Positions 1-11,400 of a stretch of 64,000 nt of DNA are shown here, piece after piece. The stretch's first letter is position 1. Each line of letters begins with the position of its first letter. The position numbers and the translations under genes are program-made. Source of the stretch: Leptodontidium sp. MPI-SDFR-AT-0119 (taxonomy: Eukaryota; Ascomycota; Leotiomycetes; Helotiales; Leptodontidiaceae); contig JAHLEZ010000034.1 in assembly GCA_020726505.1 (NCBI GenBank), forward strand, positions 372,001-436,000, in the 5' to 3' direction. Below the pieces are notes generated by a model. It saw only the letters and a program-made list of their open reading frames with translations, had not been told where the DNA came from and searched no databases.

Positions 1-1
1 C

Positions 2-820
2 TGTACTATCGTTCACCATGTTGCCTCGCCGTTCTTGCTTCCAGAGCAGATAAAAGATGGTCAATCGCAGTTGGTCACACCAGCGCTGGAAGGAACTCGA
101 AATGTACTCGAAAGTGTGAATAAAAACCAGGATATCACACGAGTCGTCATGACATCTACAATTGGTGCAATCTTTGGGGACTACATTGATGTGTATTCGA
201 TGAAGGATCGGATCTTGTCAGAAGACTATTTCAACACTTCAAGCTCTGTCACCAACAACCCCTATCACTACTCAAAAGTCATCGCGGAGCAGGAGGCATG
301 GAAGATCAGCAAGGCCCAGAACCGATGGAGTCTGGTTTGCATAAATCCTGGAATGGTTCTGGGGCCCTCCTCTGCTGGAAATTCCGACTCGGGCAGTCTC
401 TTTCTGCTAGATGAGATGCTCAAGGGGTACTTCTTCTACGGCATGCCAGATCTCAGCCTGGCTACTGTCGATGTCCGAGAGGTTGCCCAAGCCCATTTGG
501 CTGCGGCCGAGAAGCTGGCGGCTCATGGACGCTACATCCTCTGCGATGTCGACATGGCTTCCTTTGTTCAGATTTCGAGGATACTCAGAAAGTTCCACAA
601 CAGACCCTACCTCCTCCCCCGACACCAAATCCCGAATTGGATTGTGAGGCTTCTCGGGCCTCTATTTGGGTTATCCCAAAGTTACATGAGTGCTCATCTT
701 GGCGTCCGGTTCAAGTCCGATAACCGCCGCAGCGTACAGGAGCTGGGCATCATTTATCGTCCTCTAGAAGAGACCCTTCAAGATCACTACAAGTCATGGG
801 TTGAGCATAAGAATGCCTAA
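2..820 (+). CDS. NAD(P)-dependent extended SDR reductase, 5' partial
   Basis: This is the C-terminal part of an extended short-chain dehydrogenase/reductase of the dihydroflavonol 4-reductase / cinnamoyl-CoA reductase / Gre2 type. These enzymes reduce carbonyl groups with NADPH in the cytosol. The frame is open to the left window edge. Its first residues include HVASPF, the conserved strand after the Rossmann GxxGxxG motif, so the N-terminus lies outside the window. The first in-frame candidate at 35 is a TTG and not a real start. The catalytic YxxxK is seen as YHYSK (Tyr at 263-265, Lys at 275-277), preceded by the VVMTSTIGAI strand carrying the catalytic Thr/Ser. The INPGMVLGP segment after it is typical of the family. 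The frame ends cleanly at TAA 818-820. The substrate cannot be read from the sequence. Confidence 0.85.
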   Translation, partial: CTIVHHVASPFLLPEQIKDGQSQLVTPALEGTRNVLESVNKNQDITRVVMTSTIGAIFGDYIDVYSMKDRILSEDYFNTSSSVTNNPYHYSKVIAEQEAWKISKAQNRWSLVCINPGMVLGPSSAGNSDSGSLFLLDEMLKGYFFYGMPDLSLATVDVREVAQAHLAAAEKLAAHGRYILCDVDMASFVQISRILRKFHNRPYLLPRHQIPNWIVRLLGPLFGLSQSYMSAHLGVRFKSDNRRSVQELGIIYRPLEETLQDHYKSWVEHKNA

Positions 821-1240
821 TTATCCGCTAGTGGAGCACAAAATAGTCATGAGAATTGGAACATACGCTAGAAGTTTGTTCGAAATGAAGGGCTGGTCAT
901 ATTCTGTACATTCCTTTTCTTAGCAGCTAGTTATCCCATCATTTTACATCTGCCATTCTACGTGCCTGAGCCCATGTATTCTTCTTACAATATCATAAAC
1001 ACTCCTTCGCAGACACTACTTGTGTATTTGTGGTATCTGAGAGAAATCACAATATTATCCGTTGTCTGTTCTCGTCTTCAATCACGCGGCTGTCATTAGA
1101 CCGATGTCGCGGTATCGACATGATCACAGCTTGTGCCTGCCTTAATAAAAGCTTACCTCATATCAAAGATCAACCAATTCACCTTGCGGTATTGTGGGCA
1201 GAAAATGCTCCTCATTTCTACATCCGTGCTAATTGACTAC
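821..1240. other. Convergent intergenic spacer
   Basis: This spacer lies between the stop of the SDR reductase and the stop of the FMN dehydrogenase pseudogene on the other strand. It should hold both 3' ends. I see no gene or repeat in it. Confidence 0.6.
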
Positions 1241-2405
1241 TTAATTGGAGGTAACAGCATACCCAGCATACTGAATCTTCTTGAGAACCGCCTCATTGCA
1301 ACCTTCTATGTTCTTAATTCCGGCCAACCCCATCAATTGGTCCAGATCTGCAAGCAGCCCTTGCAAGACTTGTTTTGCCCCCTTCTTCCAGCAATGGCAA
1401 ATCCGTAGATTACCGGACGTGCAACAAGCACTGCCTTCGCCCCCAGAGACAGCGCTTTGATGATGTCCGCTCCCGTCCTAATCCCAGAATCAAAAAGAAC
1501 CGTAATTTTGTCTCCTACCGCCTCCACGATTTCGGGAAGCATGTCAAGAGATCTGACAGCACCATCCAATTGCCTTCCACCGTGGTTGCTCACGATTATG
1601 CCGTTGCAGCTGGCTGCAACGGCAAGTTTGGCATCGTCAGGGTGTTGGATTCCTTTGAGTACGATCGGCCCGTCCCATGCCTCCCTCAGAAGCTTGAGGT
1701 CCTCCCATCCCTGGCTAGACCCAGAGAAGACACCCTGAAGCCACTCTTGTGATGCATGAGTTCCCTTTCCTCTGGCGTAGCCCCACCGTACTTGCTGGCG
1801 ATCCTTGCTCTGAATACCGGATCAGAAAATCCAATCTGATTGCCAAGCCCTTTGACGAAGGGAATGTAACCACCATCGAGATCTGCAGGTCTCCAAGCAA
1901 GGGTCCACGTGTCCAGCGTAACGACGAGGACTTTGTAGCCTTGACTCTTGGCTCTGCTGAGGAGAGACTTGGTAATTGAATGGTCTTTGGGCCAGTACAG
2001 TTGGAACCACTTTGGTCCAGTTGATGCAGCGGCCACTTCTATCGTGGAGGTGCTTGCTGTGCTCAAGATGTAAGGAACGCCAGTCTCGGCACACACCTGT
2101 GCAAGATCGGTCTCCTTGTCGCTGTAAAAAATTGATTGGACTCCAACAGGGGGCCATCAAGATAGGCGATTCTGGAAATCTCTCGTCAGCCGTGTTTCCA
2201 CGGATTTCGTCGCATATAATAAGGATGGCTTACTATATGTCTCCCCGAATAACTCAATATGCAAGTCCCTCTTCCCCGTTGGCCGGAGCATTCTCGGAAC
2301 TATCTTCCACTGCATAAATGCATGCCTGTTCGCCACCATTGTTGCTCGTTCTCCTGCCCCGCCGCAGTAGTGTTTGCAATCTACTCGTCGCCACGGACTC
2401 GACCG
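1241..2405 (-). pseudogene. FMN-dependent 2-hydroxyacid dehydrogenase (lactate dehydrogenase/glycolate oxidase family), frameshifted
   Basis: On the minus strand the family's signatures appear in the right order but in different frames. They are WKIVPRMLRPTGKRDL (about 2310-2265), SPILMAPVGVQSIF after a 62-nt intron (2170-2231, GTAAGC...TTCCAG), VPYILSTASTSTIE, FQLYWPKD, VTLDTWTLAWRPADL, VSNHGGRQLDG with the active-site His, DSGIRTGADIIKALSLGAKAVLVARP, and a final QYAGYAVTSN then TAA at 1241-1243. Single-base length changes break the frame at the G run 2149-2153, near 1745 and at the C run 1378-1382, and probably again near 2370 where the N-terminal CGGAGERATM begins. The active enzyme would oxidise an L-2-hydroxy acid using FMN. 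Introns cannot explain one-base shifts. Neighbouring long genes are free of such errors, so a decayed gene is more likely than poor sequence. Confidence 0.85.
2170..2231 (-). other. Inferred intron in the FMN dehydrogenase pseudogene
   Basis: The donor GTAAGC, a branch-like CTGAC and the acceptor TTCCAG frame a 62-nt intron. Removing it joins FGETY to KSPILMAP, the expected family sequence, which shows the locus was once a working spliced gene. Confidence 0.7.
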
Positions 2406-2780
2406 CTCTCAATCGTTACCCCAGGGCCGTCACCTTCTCAGTCAGTTTGAAATCAAAGTTGCTTGTTACTTAAAACTTCTTTGATATTAGGACTGACCAT
2501 TATTACACAAGAAATTAGCCATTCAGCTCATAAACATGAAGTGGTTGTCCCAACGGTGAAAGCTTACGGCAGCTGCTGGAGTGCTGTGGCACATTCAAGA
2601 GATATTCAGTGATGTACAGCCTGCAGCGGTGTCATATTATGGGAAAGTTGAGAGGCTTACTGTAAATGGTGCATTTTGAGGCGTTGGATTTTGCACCAAA
2701 TGCATGGGTTTCAGCTGTAACTCTTTCCCCATGAAAACAAAAGAAGCAAATCACGCCTGGTCGTTCTTCAGGGACAGCTC
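2406..2780. other. Intergenic, no gene seen
   Basis: This is the upstream flank of the FMN dehydrogenase pseudogene. The true N-terminus of that gene could not be traced here, because stops occur in all relevant frames. No repeat or RNA gene was recognised. Confidence 0.5.
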
Positions 2781-2996
2781 CTAACAGATCAGGCCTATAG
2801 CGAGAGTTATAATTCCAATCAAGCTGCTGAACAGCATTCCAGTGGCAAAATCACGACGACCGTCTTCGGTAGTGAAGACGGATTCATTATGTCCCCAGTG
2901 CTGGACAAGCATGAGAAGTAGATCATTCGGTCCGGTCACGGGCTTGGGTTTAGATGTGGTACCCTGATCAAAGTCGATTTTGAGTGTGCTGTTCAT
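2781..2996 (-). pseudogene. DUF3435 (tyrosine recombinase, captain-like) N-terminal relic
   Basis: This 71-codon frame holds GPNDLLLMLVQHWGHNESVF followed by TTEDGRRDFATGMLFSSLIG. That pattern resembles the N-terminal part of fungal DUF3435 proteins, where a DLL...HW...D.SVF...R...AT.LLF..LTG..RP stretch is usual. Just past the point where the frame is lost, another frame reads YRPDLL, in the place of the expected RPAEL. DUF3435 proteins are tyrosine recombinases; some mobilise giant Starship elements. Only a fragment is left, without the catalytic C-terminus. A second, C-terminal DUF3435 relic lies at 21.4-22.0 kb, and the two are not one gene. The identification is by pattern memory and so moderate. 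Confidence 0.45.
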
Positions 2997-5070
2997 GTAC
3001 TTTCATTCATGGATCAGCGTGTAATATAAGAACGTTAGAGGAGGATTGCCATGCTCTAACGACCTGGGTTAAATATCAGTATCTACCCCTTTCAGATATT
3101 TTTGAGTTGTAATCTCGCAGATTTTTCAATTTTCCACTCTCTGTAGCTGCCCAGGAGAGTTATCCCCAAACCGGAGATGTATTCCAATCGAGGTGCACGA
3201 ATAGGCATGGCTGAATATTACAAATGCCAGTATCATGTTTGGTATCATCCAGGTAGCAATTTAGAGTATTAGTTTAGCTTATACCAAAATCATGTCACCA
3301 CATCCTCCATCCTCCCTCAAAGCATCCCTATTCATAACCCCATCTAAAGGACAATGAATTACAAATACCAATACTCCTTCAATTTTCGATCGTGAGAAGA
3401 ACGGAACATCGTAGCCAAGCTGATCTGCGCAAAAGCATTGTCCCGAGTATTAGTAGCTCCGAAGCCACAGCCACGAAGCTGAATCAAATTGTTCCACCAT
3501 GAATCTTGTATCTCCATTGGTACCCCCAAGGAGGATGCGACTACCCAGGTCATTCGAACAGTATTCAGACCTTGACGATCTGTATGAGCGTTATCCAGAA
3601 GAGATAATTTCAGTATTCCTACATGACCCAGCGCTACAATGTTAGAGTTTAAAATCCCAGTCCAGCTTTATAATTATATAAAAAGTGGATGCGGGCCAGG
3701 AATATAATCTCCTGAATTACTCACACACGACTAGACCGTAGCGCCTCGACAATTGTCCTCAAAGCCGGCAGGACTCCTCAGCGAAGCGACTGCGTAGCTA
3801 TTGGCAGATCGATTTTGTGAGTGCAAATGATCGACTTCTGTTAATGCCTCGTCTTCTCTGCTATGAGTCTGGAGCGACAAGCTGAACCATCTCTAGAAAA
3901 TGACCAAGCCAGACAAGGCACGTTTCAGTCTATGTATAATACGCCTCATCAGGCGGACCTGTCGATTATGTTCATCTATGTCGATTCATTTACACATATA
4001 ACGTCAATACATATCAGTCTTGTCCGCGGGTACATATATAATCGTCTCAGCGCCGCATGAAAATTGGTCGTGTCTAACGAGATGGGAACCCAGACATAGC
4101 CATCGTCTTAAAAATGTAATAGAGTTTCGTACACTTCAAATCATCCTAGATGAGCATCGAGTGGTTTGCCCTCAACTGGGCTGTTCTTTGTCTTTAATTA
4201 AAGGACCGGGTTGGAGCTCTAGAATGCAGATACCGGGATTACCGGCTAGAAAGAAGGCTGCTCGGACCAGGCCAAACTGGAGCAATCTGTCGTAAGGAAG
4301 CCCCGAAAGTTAGTTCGTGACAAGTAGCGAATGTGCATACAGTTGAGGTATGAGATGGTATGAATGAGACAGTGAGTCGTATCCCAGCTCGTATTCTGAT
4401 AATTTTCGGCTAAGAAAACGTTACCGAAGGTGCCAAAAGCTTAGCTCTACGTCGTCTGTCAGAGGTACTATCTAACTAATATTGCCACGCTTGGATGATC
4501 AGCTTAAGAGTAAACTCATGATATTTTGCTTCGTGACCGTTAATAAACACTATTTCGCACAGTGGCCTCGCTTGAAGATAGCGGATTTCTAGGACAAATA
4601 GTGTACAGAAGAAAAGAAACTTTGGTCCCTCCTGTTTCAATCTGGGCTCTACTAAAGAAGCTGGTTTGGTTTCAAGCAATAACGGATGTTAATCCTTAAC
4701 ATTTGGTACAGAGAGAAACACTTCACAGGCAGGGATAGGTTCGAGTTTGGTGTAAATTATAAAGTAAAATAAACTTTGCAAAACTTAACAACCATAGCTA
4801 TTTGTCTAGTCATATTGGCTCGGCATCTCACATCCTTCAAGATGGCTCACGATAAAATGTCTTGAATAGCACGGGATCGAAGAAACGAGAGACAGGCATG
4901 AAAGTAGATCGTATGTCGCTGGATGTAATGGTTTGATTCATGCATTAGATTGAGATGGCTGATATTATGAGTTGTGCCCTAGACATTCAATATATTTCGA
5001 GTCCCAGAAGCCTTCTTTGACTGGCACAGATGCTCTTTATTGACATCTAGCCCCCATTTGGCGTTGTCAC
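2997..5070. other. 2-kb gene-poor spacer
   Basis: Only frames of 60-91 codons occur here (for example 3359-3553 minus, 3863-4060 plus, 4020-4295 plus, 4476-4679 minus). None shows a recognisable domain, splice-supported extension or protein-like composition. I see no transposon ends or tandem repeats. The right side is the 3' flank of the sugar permease. Confidence 0.5.
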
Positions 5071-6943
5071 TCAGGCACGCTTTTCTGGGATCTCGGCAAC
5101 TTGGCTGACTTCCGTCATCGGCTCTTCATCATCCACCGGCTCCTTAGTATCAGGGGTATTGGTGAATTCGAACACTGTGATACTAGAGTTAGCGATATGG
5201 CCTGCATATAATTCGACCGAAGCAAAAAAAATGCATATGGATGGAGGACATTGCGAGTATGGGATGGAAAAGTACTTACAGTCAATAGGTGTCGTGGGGA
5301 ACTTGCGAGCGTTGACTTTCTTCTGGAAAAGGTAGTCGATATCGGCAAAGCTACGGTTCTTGGTCTCAGGTAGACAGAACCAAACATATGTCGACCAGAC
5401 AAAGCACAAGCCAAAGTAAACGATGCCCGTCTTGGCACCAAGGCCCCATGCATCGCTGCTGTTGTTGAGCATACGTGGATTGATCTGTTGGACCACGATA
5501 CCGCAGCAGACGTAAACGGCGCGGCCGAGCACGATGGTTTGGGCTCGAATGCGACTGGAGGACATCTCTCCCACAATAACGTAAGTGGTGGGGCCGAGAG
5601 AAAGTTTGAAGACGCATTGGACAATGATCAGGAAGGCGGCCGTGACGTAGGCGACTGTATTATGGTTTTTCGCAGCGAAGCCGACAATGCCAACGACAAA
5701 CATACAAACGCCGATACCAGCTGTGCCAAAGAAGTAGAATACACGGCGTCCGATCTTGCCCATGAGTGTGATTGCAATACCTGTGGCGAAGATATTGACG
5801 GACTGGATAGCCATGTTGTAGTTGAAAGCATTCGTGGGGCTCATACCAACGCTTGTCAACATGATGGCGGCATACTGTGTAATGGACTGTCCATTGAGCA
5901 TTTGAATGACCCAGGCCATCATTACAATACCAGTACGACGTCTATTGGTGCCAGTAAAGCAGTCTTTATAACTGACGTTCTCAGACTCGATCTTCTCCAT
6001 CTCATTAGTGTGGTTCATAAGAGCCAAGGTTTCGGCCATCGTTTGCTCGGTGTAGTAACCCTTGCGAGCAAGACGATATAGGGATTTCTCTGCGTCGGCT
6101 TGGCGACCACGGCGGATGAGATACCAGGGACTTTCCGGTGCGAAGTACCCAACGAGAAACAAGGGAGGGATCCAGACCCATTGTATACCGTACGGGACAC
6201 GCCAACCAGCATCGCCTTTAAGGCTCAGGGAGCCTCGAAGAACACCTGTCGCGAGGAAACTTCCGGCTCCCCAACACATGGACACCCAGGCCGTGAGGTA
6301 GCCTCGCATAGCGGGAGGGCAGATCTCTGCAGCGTAGGCGGTGCTAAGGGTCTGGAAAATGCCCCACGGGATACCGCAGAGAATATTGCCAACCAAGATC
6401 ATCTGGATATTAACGGCGAAGAATAGTACACAGATGGTGCAGGCCATGAATACCATGGCTCCCTAAGAGGAAAAGTTAAGCGACGTTCTGAAGATATTAA
6501 AATCGACTCGAGTAGAAACGTACCATATACACTTTGCGGGATCCAAAGCGGGATTGCAAGTAACCATTAATTAAGAGACCAATGATTGAACCGCAGTTGT
6601 TCCCAGCTCCGATACCTCCCTGCCACGCGGTGGAGATATGTAACTTGCCGTTTGCATCAGGCCATCCGAATTTCTTTTTATAAGCCGGGTGCGCGAAGAA
6701 GTTGTTTATCAGTCCAACATCCATGCCCTCCATGACCAGCGCGAGACTGAGCCCCATACTGAACAGAACGGCGGGTAAGTACCGCGCGAAAAGTTCCTTG
6801 CGAGGGATGCTGGCCTCTTCATCGTTGGTAGCTACAGCGGCCTCGATGAGCGCCATATTAGGAGTGTACGCAGCATTTTCGACATGTTGGGGCTTTGGCT
6901 TGCCCACATCCGCTTCAGCTGTCCCAAGGTCCTTGACAGCCAT
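5071..6943 (-). CDS. MFS sugar permease, alpha-glucoside (maltose) transporter type
   Basis: This is a proton-coupled sugar transporter of the plasma membrane (MFS sugar porter family). Three exons are inferred: 6943-6524, 6462-5280 and 5174-5071, with introns of 61 nt (GTACGT...CTTAG) and 105 nt (GTAAGT...CACAG, CTAAC branch). They give 568 aa in frame. The start is the ATG at 6943 (MAVKDLG); codons upstream in this frame belong to the leader. Landmarks are GMDVGLINNFF in TM1, GSRKVYM at the TM2-3 loop, AEICPPAMRGYL after TM4, the sugar-porter signature PESPWYLIRRGR before the central loop, GRRVFYFFG, and PETKNRSFADIDYLF at the C-terminal end. The short charged tail after NARKF is typical of maltose-permease relatives. 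It is divergently arranged with the alpha-mannosidase gene, so joint use in oligosaccharide or mannoside metabolism is plausible. The exact substrate is not proven. Confidence 0.9.
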
Positions 6944-8477
6944 GATTGTTGCAACTCTGACGGGTGGCCAGCCGGGTGGGTGATTCCAAAGACAGGTGGT
7001 GTGTGTCGTTGCAAGCGACAGAGAAAGAAGAGCACAGGAGACAAGGCACAATCTTCCCAGTTATGGGGAGAGGTTCGGGTATAAATATAAACAAGGGCTC
7101 GACCACCCAAGGTGCCAACTAAGTCTGGGTGAGTCTACCCCGCAGACTGAACTTTAGCATCGAGATATGGGGGGCGCATGGGAGGCAATGTCGGTTAGGC
7201 ATTTTGGCGAGGAAATTGAGGAATTGGATGTTATCGGCCAGTCCGCCGAGTCAGCTCGCCCAAACAGCGTTGAGTAGCACCATATCCAAGTAAAGATTAT
7301 GGAGTTCTTTCCACTAATGGCCACCTACTTGATGGCTGCTCAATCTAGCACGCAGCTAAATTCTCGGTCGACTGACTCGAGTGTTGCAACGACTAGCGAG
7401 AATGGGACATCCCCGACCCCCCGCATCCCATCCCATCCCATCCCATTCCATCCCATCCCATAAATTCGCAAATTCTTCCCCACGGGGGCCCAATGTCGGG
7501 GCAATATGCATGGAGCATCACCGCGCTGGCCAATGGACTGGAGGCTGTAAAAGGGTCTTGCCTTAGTGAACGGACATTGTGGCCCAAAAAGAGGAAGCTG
7601 TGTCAGGTGTTGCGTAAGCGCCACGGTAAACATCGGATAGATGCCCGGGTTCAGCGAGATTCCCGTGTGCTGCGATGCAAGCAAGCTGCAAGGTCCAAGG
7701 ATTATTACCCGACAACCTGCAAGTATTGGAAGGCGGAAGGAGGCACAAGCGAGCCAGTCCAGTAAACTTTCCGCCATGTGCTTGGATGTGATGGATGGCC
7801 AAGATCACCTCAAACTTGGACTCTTGTAATCAAGCCTCAACCCCAGTCCGACCTGTAATTATATCGGGAAAAATTACTACTCTCGATCTCTTCGGGACCT
7901 TTTGATTTCTGACCCCACTTGAGTGTTTATGGGGCGATTTTCCTCGTGCAGTGCTGTCTCGCTGTCTCGCTCTGTCCCAGCTGTTTCCCCTCACTGCACC
8001 CCAAGCCGAAGTAATCCCATCCCATACGTGGTGGTTCTTGAGACAAGGATACTGCGCCTGATACTGCATGGCCCATGGGACTGAGCCGAGTTGGGTAGAA
8101 AGATGTACAGGGCTATCGCTGAGTAGAGCCCTCGCTCCACCCCACTGTTGACAAACATACGGAGTAGAATATGAGTATGGAGGTAGTGTGTTTTCCAGTT
8201 GACTGCCCAGCATGACCCAAGCGGGTCATATGGCGTCGACCTCGGGATGATTTTCTTGCAGAGTGATAAGAGCTTTCGGGTCCTGAGTTGCCTTCACGAT
8301 CGAGCCGTGCAGCTGAAAGCCCGAATTATTTTCCCATCCCCTCGCTGTGCCGTCTTTGAGCTGGTAGGACATTGATCAATTCAATCAGTACCTGAGAAGT
8401 GAGAGAACAAGCGGTTGGAGCCATCACTGCTATAGAAGCAGCGAACCTGAAATATTTACTATTTTGAACCCAACCCA
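6944..8477. promoter_or_regulatory. Divergent promoter region between permease and mannosidase
   Basis: This 1.5-kb spacer separates the starts of the sugar permease (minus) and the alpha-mannosidase (plus). It includes a pentamer tract at 7424-7461 and matches to the carbon-repressor CreA consensus SYGGRG on the reverse strand at 7419-7424 (GCGGGG) and 7478-7483 (GTGGGG). Such short matches are common by chance. Their use as CreA sites is an inference that suits a sugar permease. Confidence 0.45.
7424..7461. repeat. CATCC pentanucleotide tandem repeat
   Basis: About seven units of CATCC run without a break except for one variant (CATTC-like) unit. This is a simple repeat in the divergent promoter and could vary in length between strains. 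Confidence 0.85.
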
Positions 8478-11400
8478 ATGTGTTCACATGGAACTCATGG
8501 GACCCCAAGGGGGTCGCACTCGGCTACCGACACTGCCGCAAAGCCATATCCTTTCAAGGCCGTGGCACCGGTGGGCAAGAAAATAACTTCTTTATACAAG
8601 AAGCGACTGGCGAACTTTCTTACGCCGGGGCAATGGGAGAAAGTAAATCTGCTGGCGTAAGTGTGTTTCTGGGTGGCGTAGATCGTTTGTAGCGACGTTG
8701 GGGATACATGTACATGTGCAGTGCTGACAAGTCCGTCCATTGGATTTAGTATGCTAGATTATGGCAAATATGCTGGCTCGCCACACGTCAAGTTATCCGT
8801 ATGGGATGCTCCCGGTACGACGCGCCCATCCTTCCAAGAAGCCACATCCGAGTCGAACACGTACCGGGACACGGATGTCGGCGAATCGTTTGGCCCCTCT
8901 TGGACAACTCATTGGTTCAAGTGCTCCCTTACGATCCCCAAAGAGCTCTGCAATCAAGAACAGCACATTGAATTACATTGGGACTGCAACAATGAGGCCA
9001 CTGTCTGGACAGCCCAGGGCGAGCCTCTCCAAGGATTAACTGGGCGCGGTGAACGCATTGAGTGGATTGTCCCCGAGTCTTTCAAAGACGGGCAATGCCA
9101 TGTCCTCTATCTCGAGATGGCATGTAATGGCATGTTTGGAAATGGGCCTGGACGTCCCATATTCAAGAACAATGCCGGCGGAGATTCGATCCAACCACCT
9201 GATCAAAATAAGTACTTTAAGCTGACCCAGGCCCAAATTGTCAACGTCAATTACCAGGCGAGGATGTTGCATGTCGACTTTACCGTTATCCACGATGCAG
9301 CTACAGAGCTGCCAGAAGATACTTGGGAGCAGCATGAAGCGCTTAATGTGGCTAGCAGGATTATCGACACCTTCAAGGCGGGAGACGATGCATCCATTCT
9401 GGCGTGCCGGAAAATCGCTGCAGAGTATCTGGGTGACAACATCAACTCAGCGAAAGTCTATGAAAGTATTCTTGACCGCAGACCAACGATCTATGCCATC
9501 GGTCACTGCCATATCGACACATGCTGGTTATGGCCCTGGAACGAGACAAAGCGCAAGGTGGTGCGTTCTTGGTCTAATCAGTGTGATTTGATGGACCGGT
9601 ATCCAGAGCTAAATTTCGCGTGCTCACAGGCTCAACAGGTTAGTAATGTTGCAGCTGAAGCTCCCCACCCCACATATGTTAAAAAACGAGCATACAACTT
9701 ATACGACTTCTAGTTTAAATGGCTGAAAGAGATTTACCCCTATGGATGGGAGCGAGTCAAGGCCAAGGTCAAGTCAGGACAGTTCCACCCCATCGGTGGT
9801 TCCTGGGTTGAGCACGACACCAATCTTCCCTGCGGCGAGTCTTTGGTTCGCCAGTTCTTGTACGGTCAACGGTTCTTCGAGGCCGAGTTCGGATTCCGAT
9901 CCACGACATCCTGGTTACCAGATACCTTTGGCTTTTCCTGCCAGATCCCCCAGATTTGTAGGCTAGCTGGCATGACGAGGTTTCTGACGCAGAAACCGTG
10001 CTTCAATAGTGTCAATGACTTTCCTCATACAACATTTAACTGGTACGTCTTTTGTCTTGAGAATACTATACCTAGTGAGCTTTAGTATATGCTGATGATT
10101 TCTATTCAGGGTCGCACTGGATGGCAGCCAAGTGGTTTGCCATATGCCTCCGGCCAAGACTTATTGTGCCGAGGGCAACTACGAGAACATTACCAAGAGT
10201 ATATCCAACCACAGATCTCTAGACCAAGATAATACAGCACTTCTTGCAGTAAGTGAATGTCACAAGTAATGGATCTGTTATGTACACCTCTTTTTAAGAA
10301 TATATCGCTGACAGAGCTTTCGTATGGCACAGTTCGGAAAAGGAGACGGTGGTGGTGGGCCTACCTGGCAGCACATGGAAAGACTCAGAAGGCTACGTGG
10401 CATGGCAGATACAATGGGCGTGATCCCACGCGTTCACTCTGGCGCAACGGTAGACCAGTTCTTCGACCGACTAGAGACAAAGGCTTCCAGTCTCGTGACG
10501 TGGTACGGCGAGCTGTATTTTGAACTTCATCGCGGAGTGTATACCACGCAAGCTCGTACCAAGTCCCACAACCGCAAGTCAGAAATCCTCTTGCATGATC
10601 TCGAGCTCCTAGCAACTATCGCCTCGGTCCAGGACAAGGAATACAAGTATCCTAAAAGGGAGCTGGATGAGATGTGGCAGGGCGTCATGCTTTGTCAATT
10701 CCACGACTGTCTTCCTGGTACTGCAATTGAAATGTGCTACGAGGACTCGGAAACGGTAAGCCAGCTTTGGGAGAACCTCTGCTCAAAAAGTGAGAAATAT
10801 CATGCTAACGTAGTACTAGATTTATGCTAGTGTAGCTAAGACGGGACAGGTGCTGCTACAACAGATTTTCGCCATTCTCGGTATTGAACAGATTGGAGCA
10901 GCGAGGGGATTGAAACTCGATACAGCCGTTGCCTTGAACACTTTACCTTGGCCACGTAGAGAGCTGGTTGACGTTTCCGAAACTCAGGCTGTCATTGCTT
11001 CGGGTGAAGGCCATGCACTCAGCATCGAATCGTTCCAGGCCTCCTCAAACAGCTCAAAGGCAGTCACTATAGAAGAAAAATCGGCAGGGGTCTTTCAACT
11101 TGAAAACGACCACTTGACTGTAAAAGTTGAGAAGGGATGCATCACATCCGTCTACGACCGCCGAGCAAAGCGAGAGACCCTTTCCGGCAAAGCCAACCAG
11201 TTCGTCCTCTTTGACGACAAGCCGATCTACTGGCAGGCATGGGACGTGGAAGTGTATCATCTCGAAACTCGGGAGGAGTTATCTAGCTCAATTGCCACTA
11301 TTCATGAGGATAAGGGATATCGAGCAAGCGTTGTGACCGAAACGCGAATCAGCGAAAACAGCTCCATTAAGACAACGATCTCACTCAGTGCCGCGCTCGA

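Noticed and set aside
2997..5070. Several 60-91-codon frames in the spacer
   Set aside because: No domains, splice-supported extensions or biased composition; their number is what chance gives in 2 kb.
5488..6081. A 197-codon plus-strand frame inside the sugar permease gene
   Set aside because: It is antisense to conserved transporter coding sequence and shows Asp/His/Cys-rich nonsense composition.
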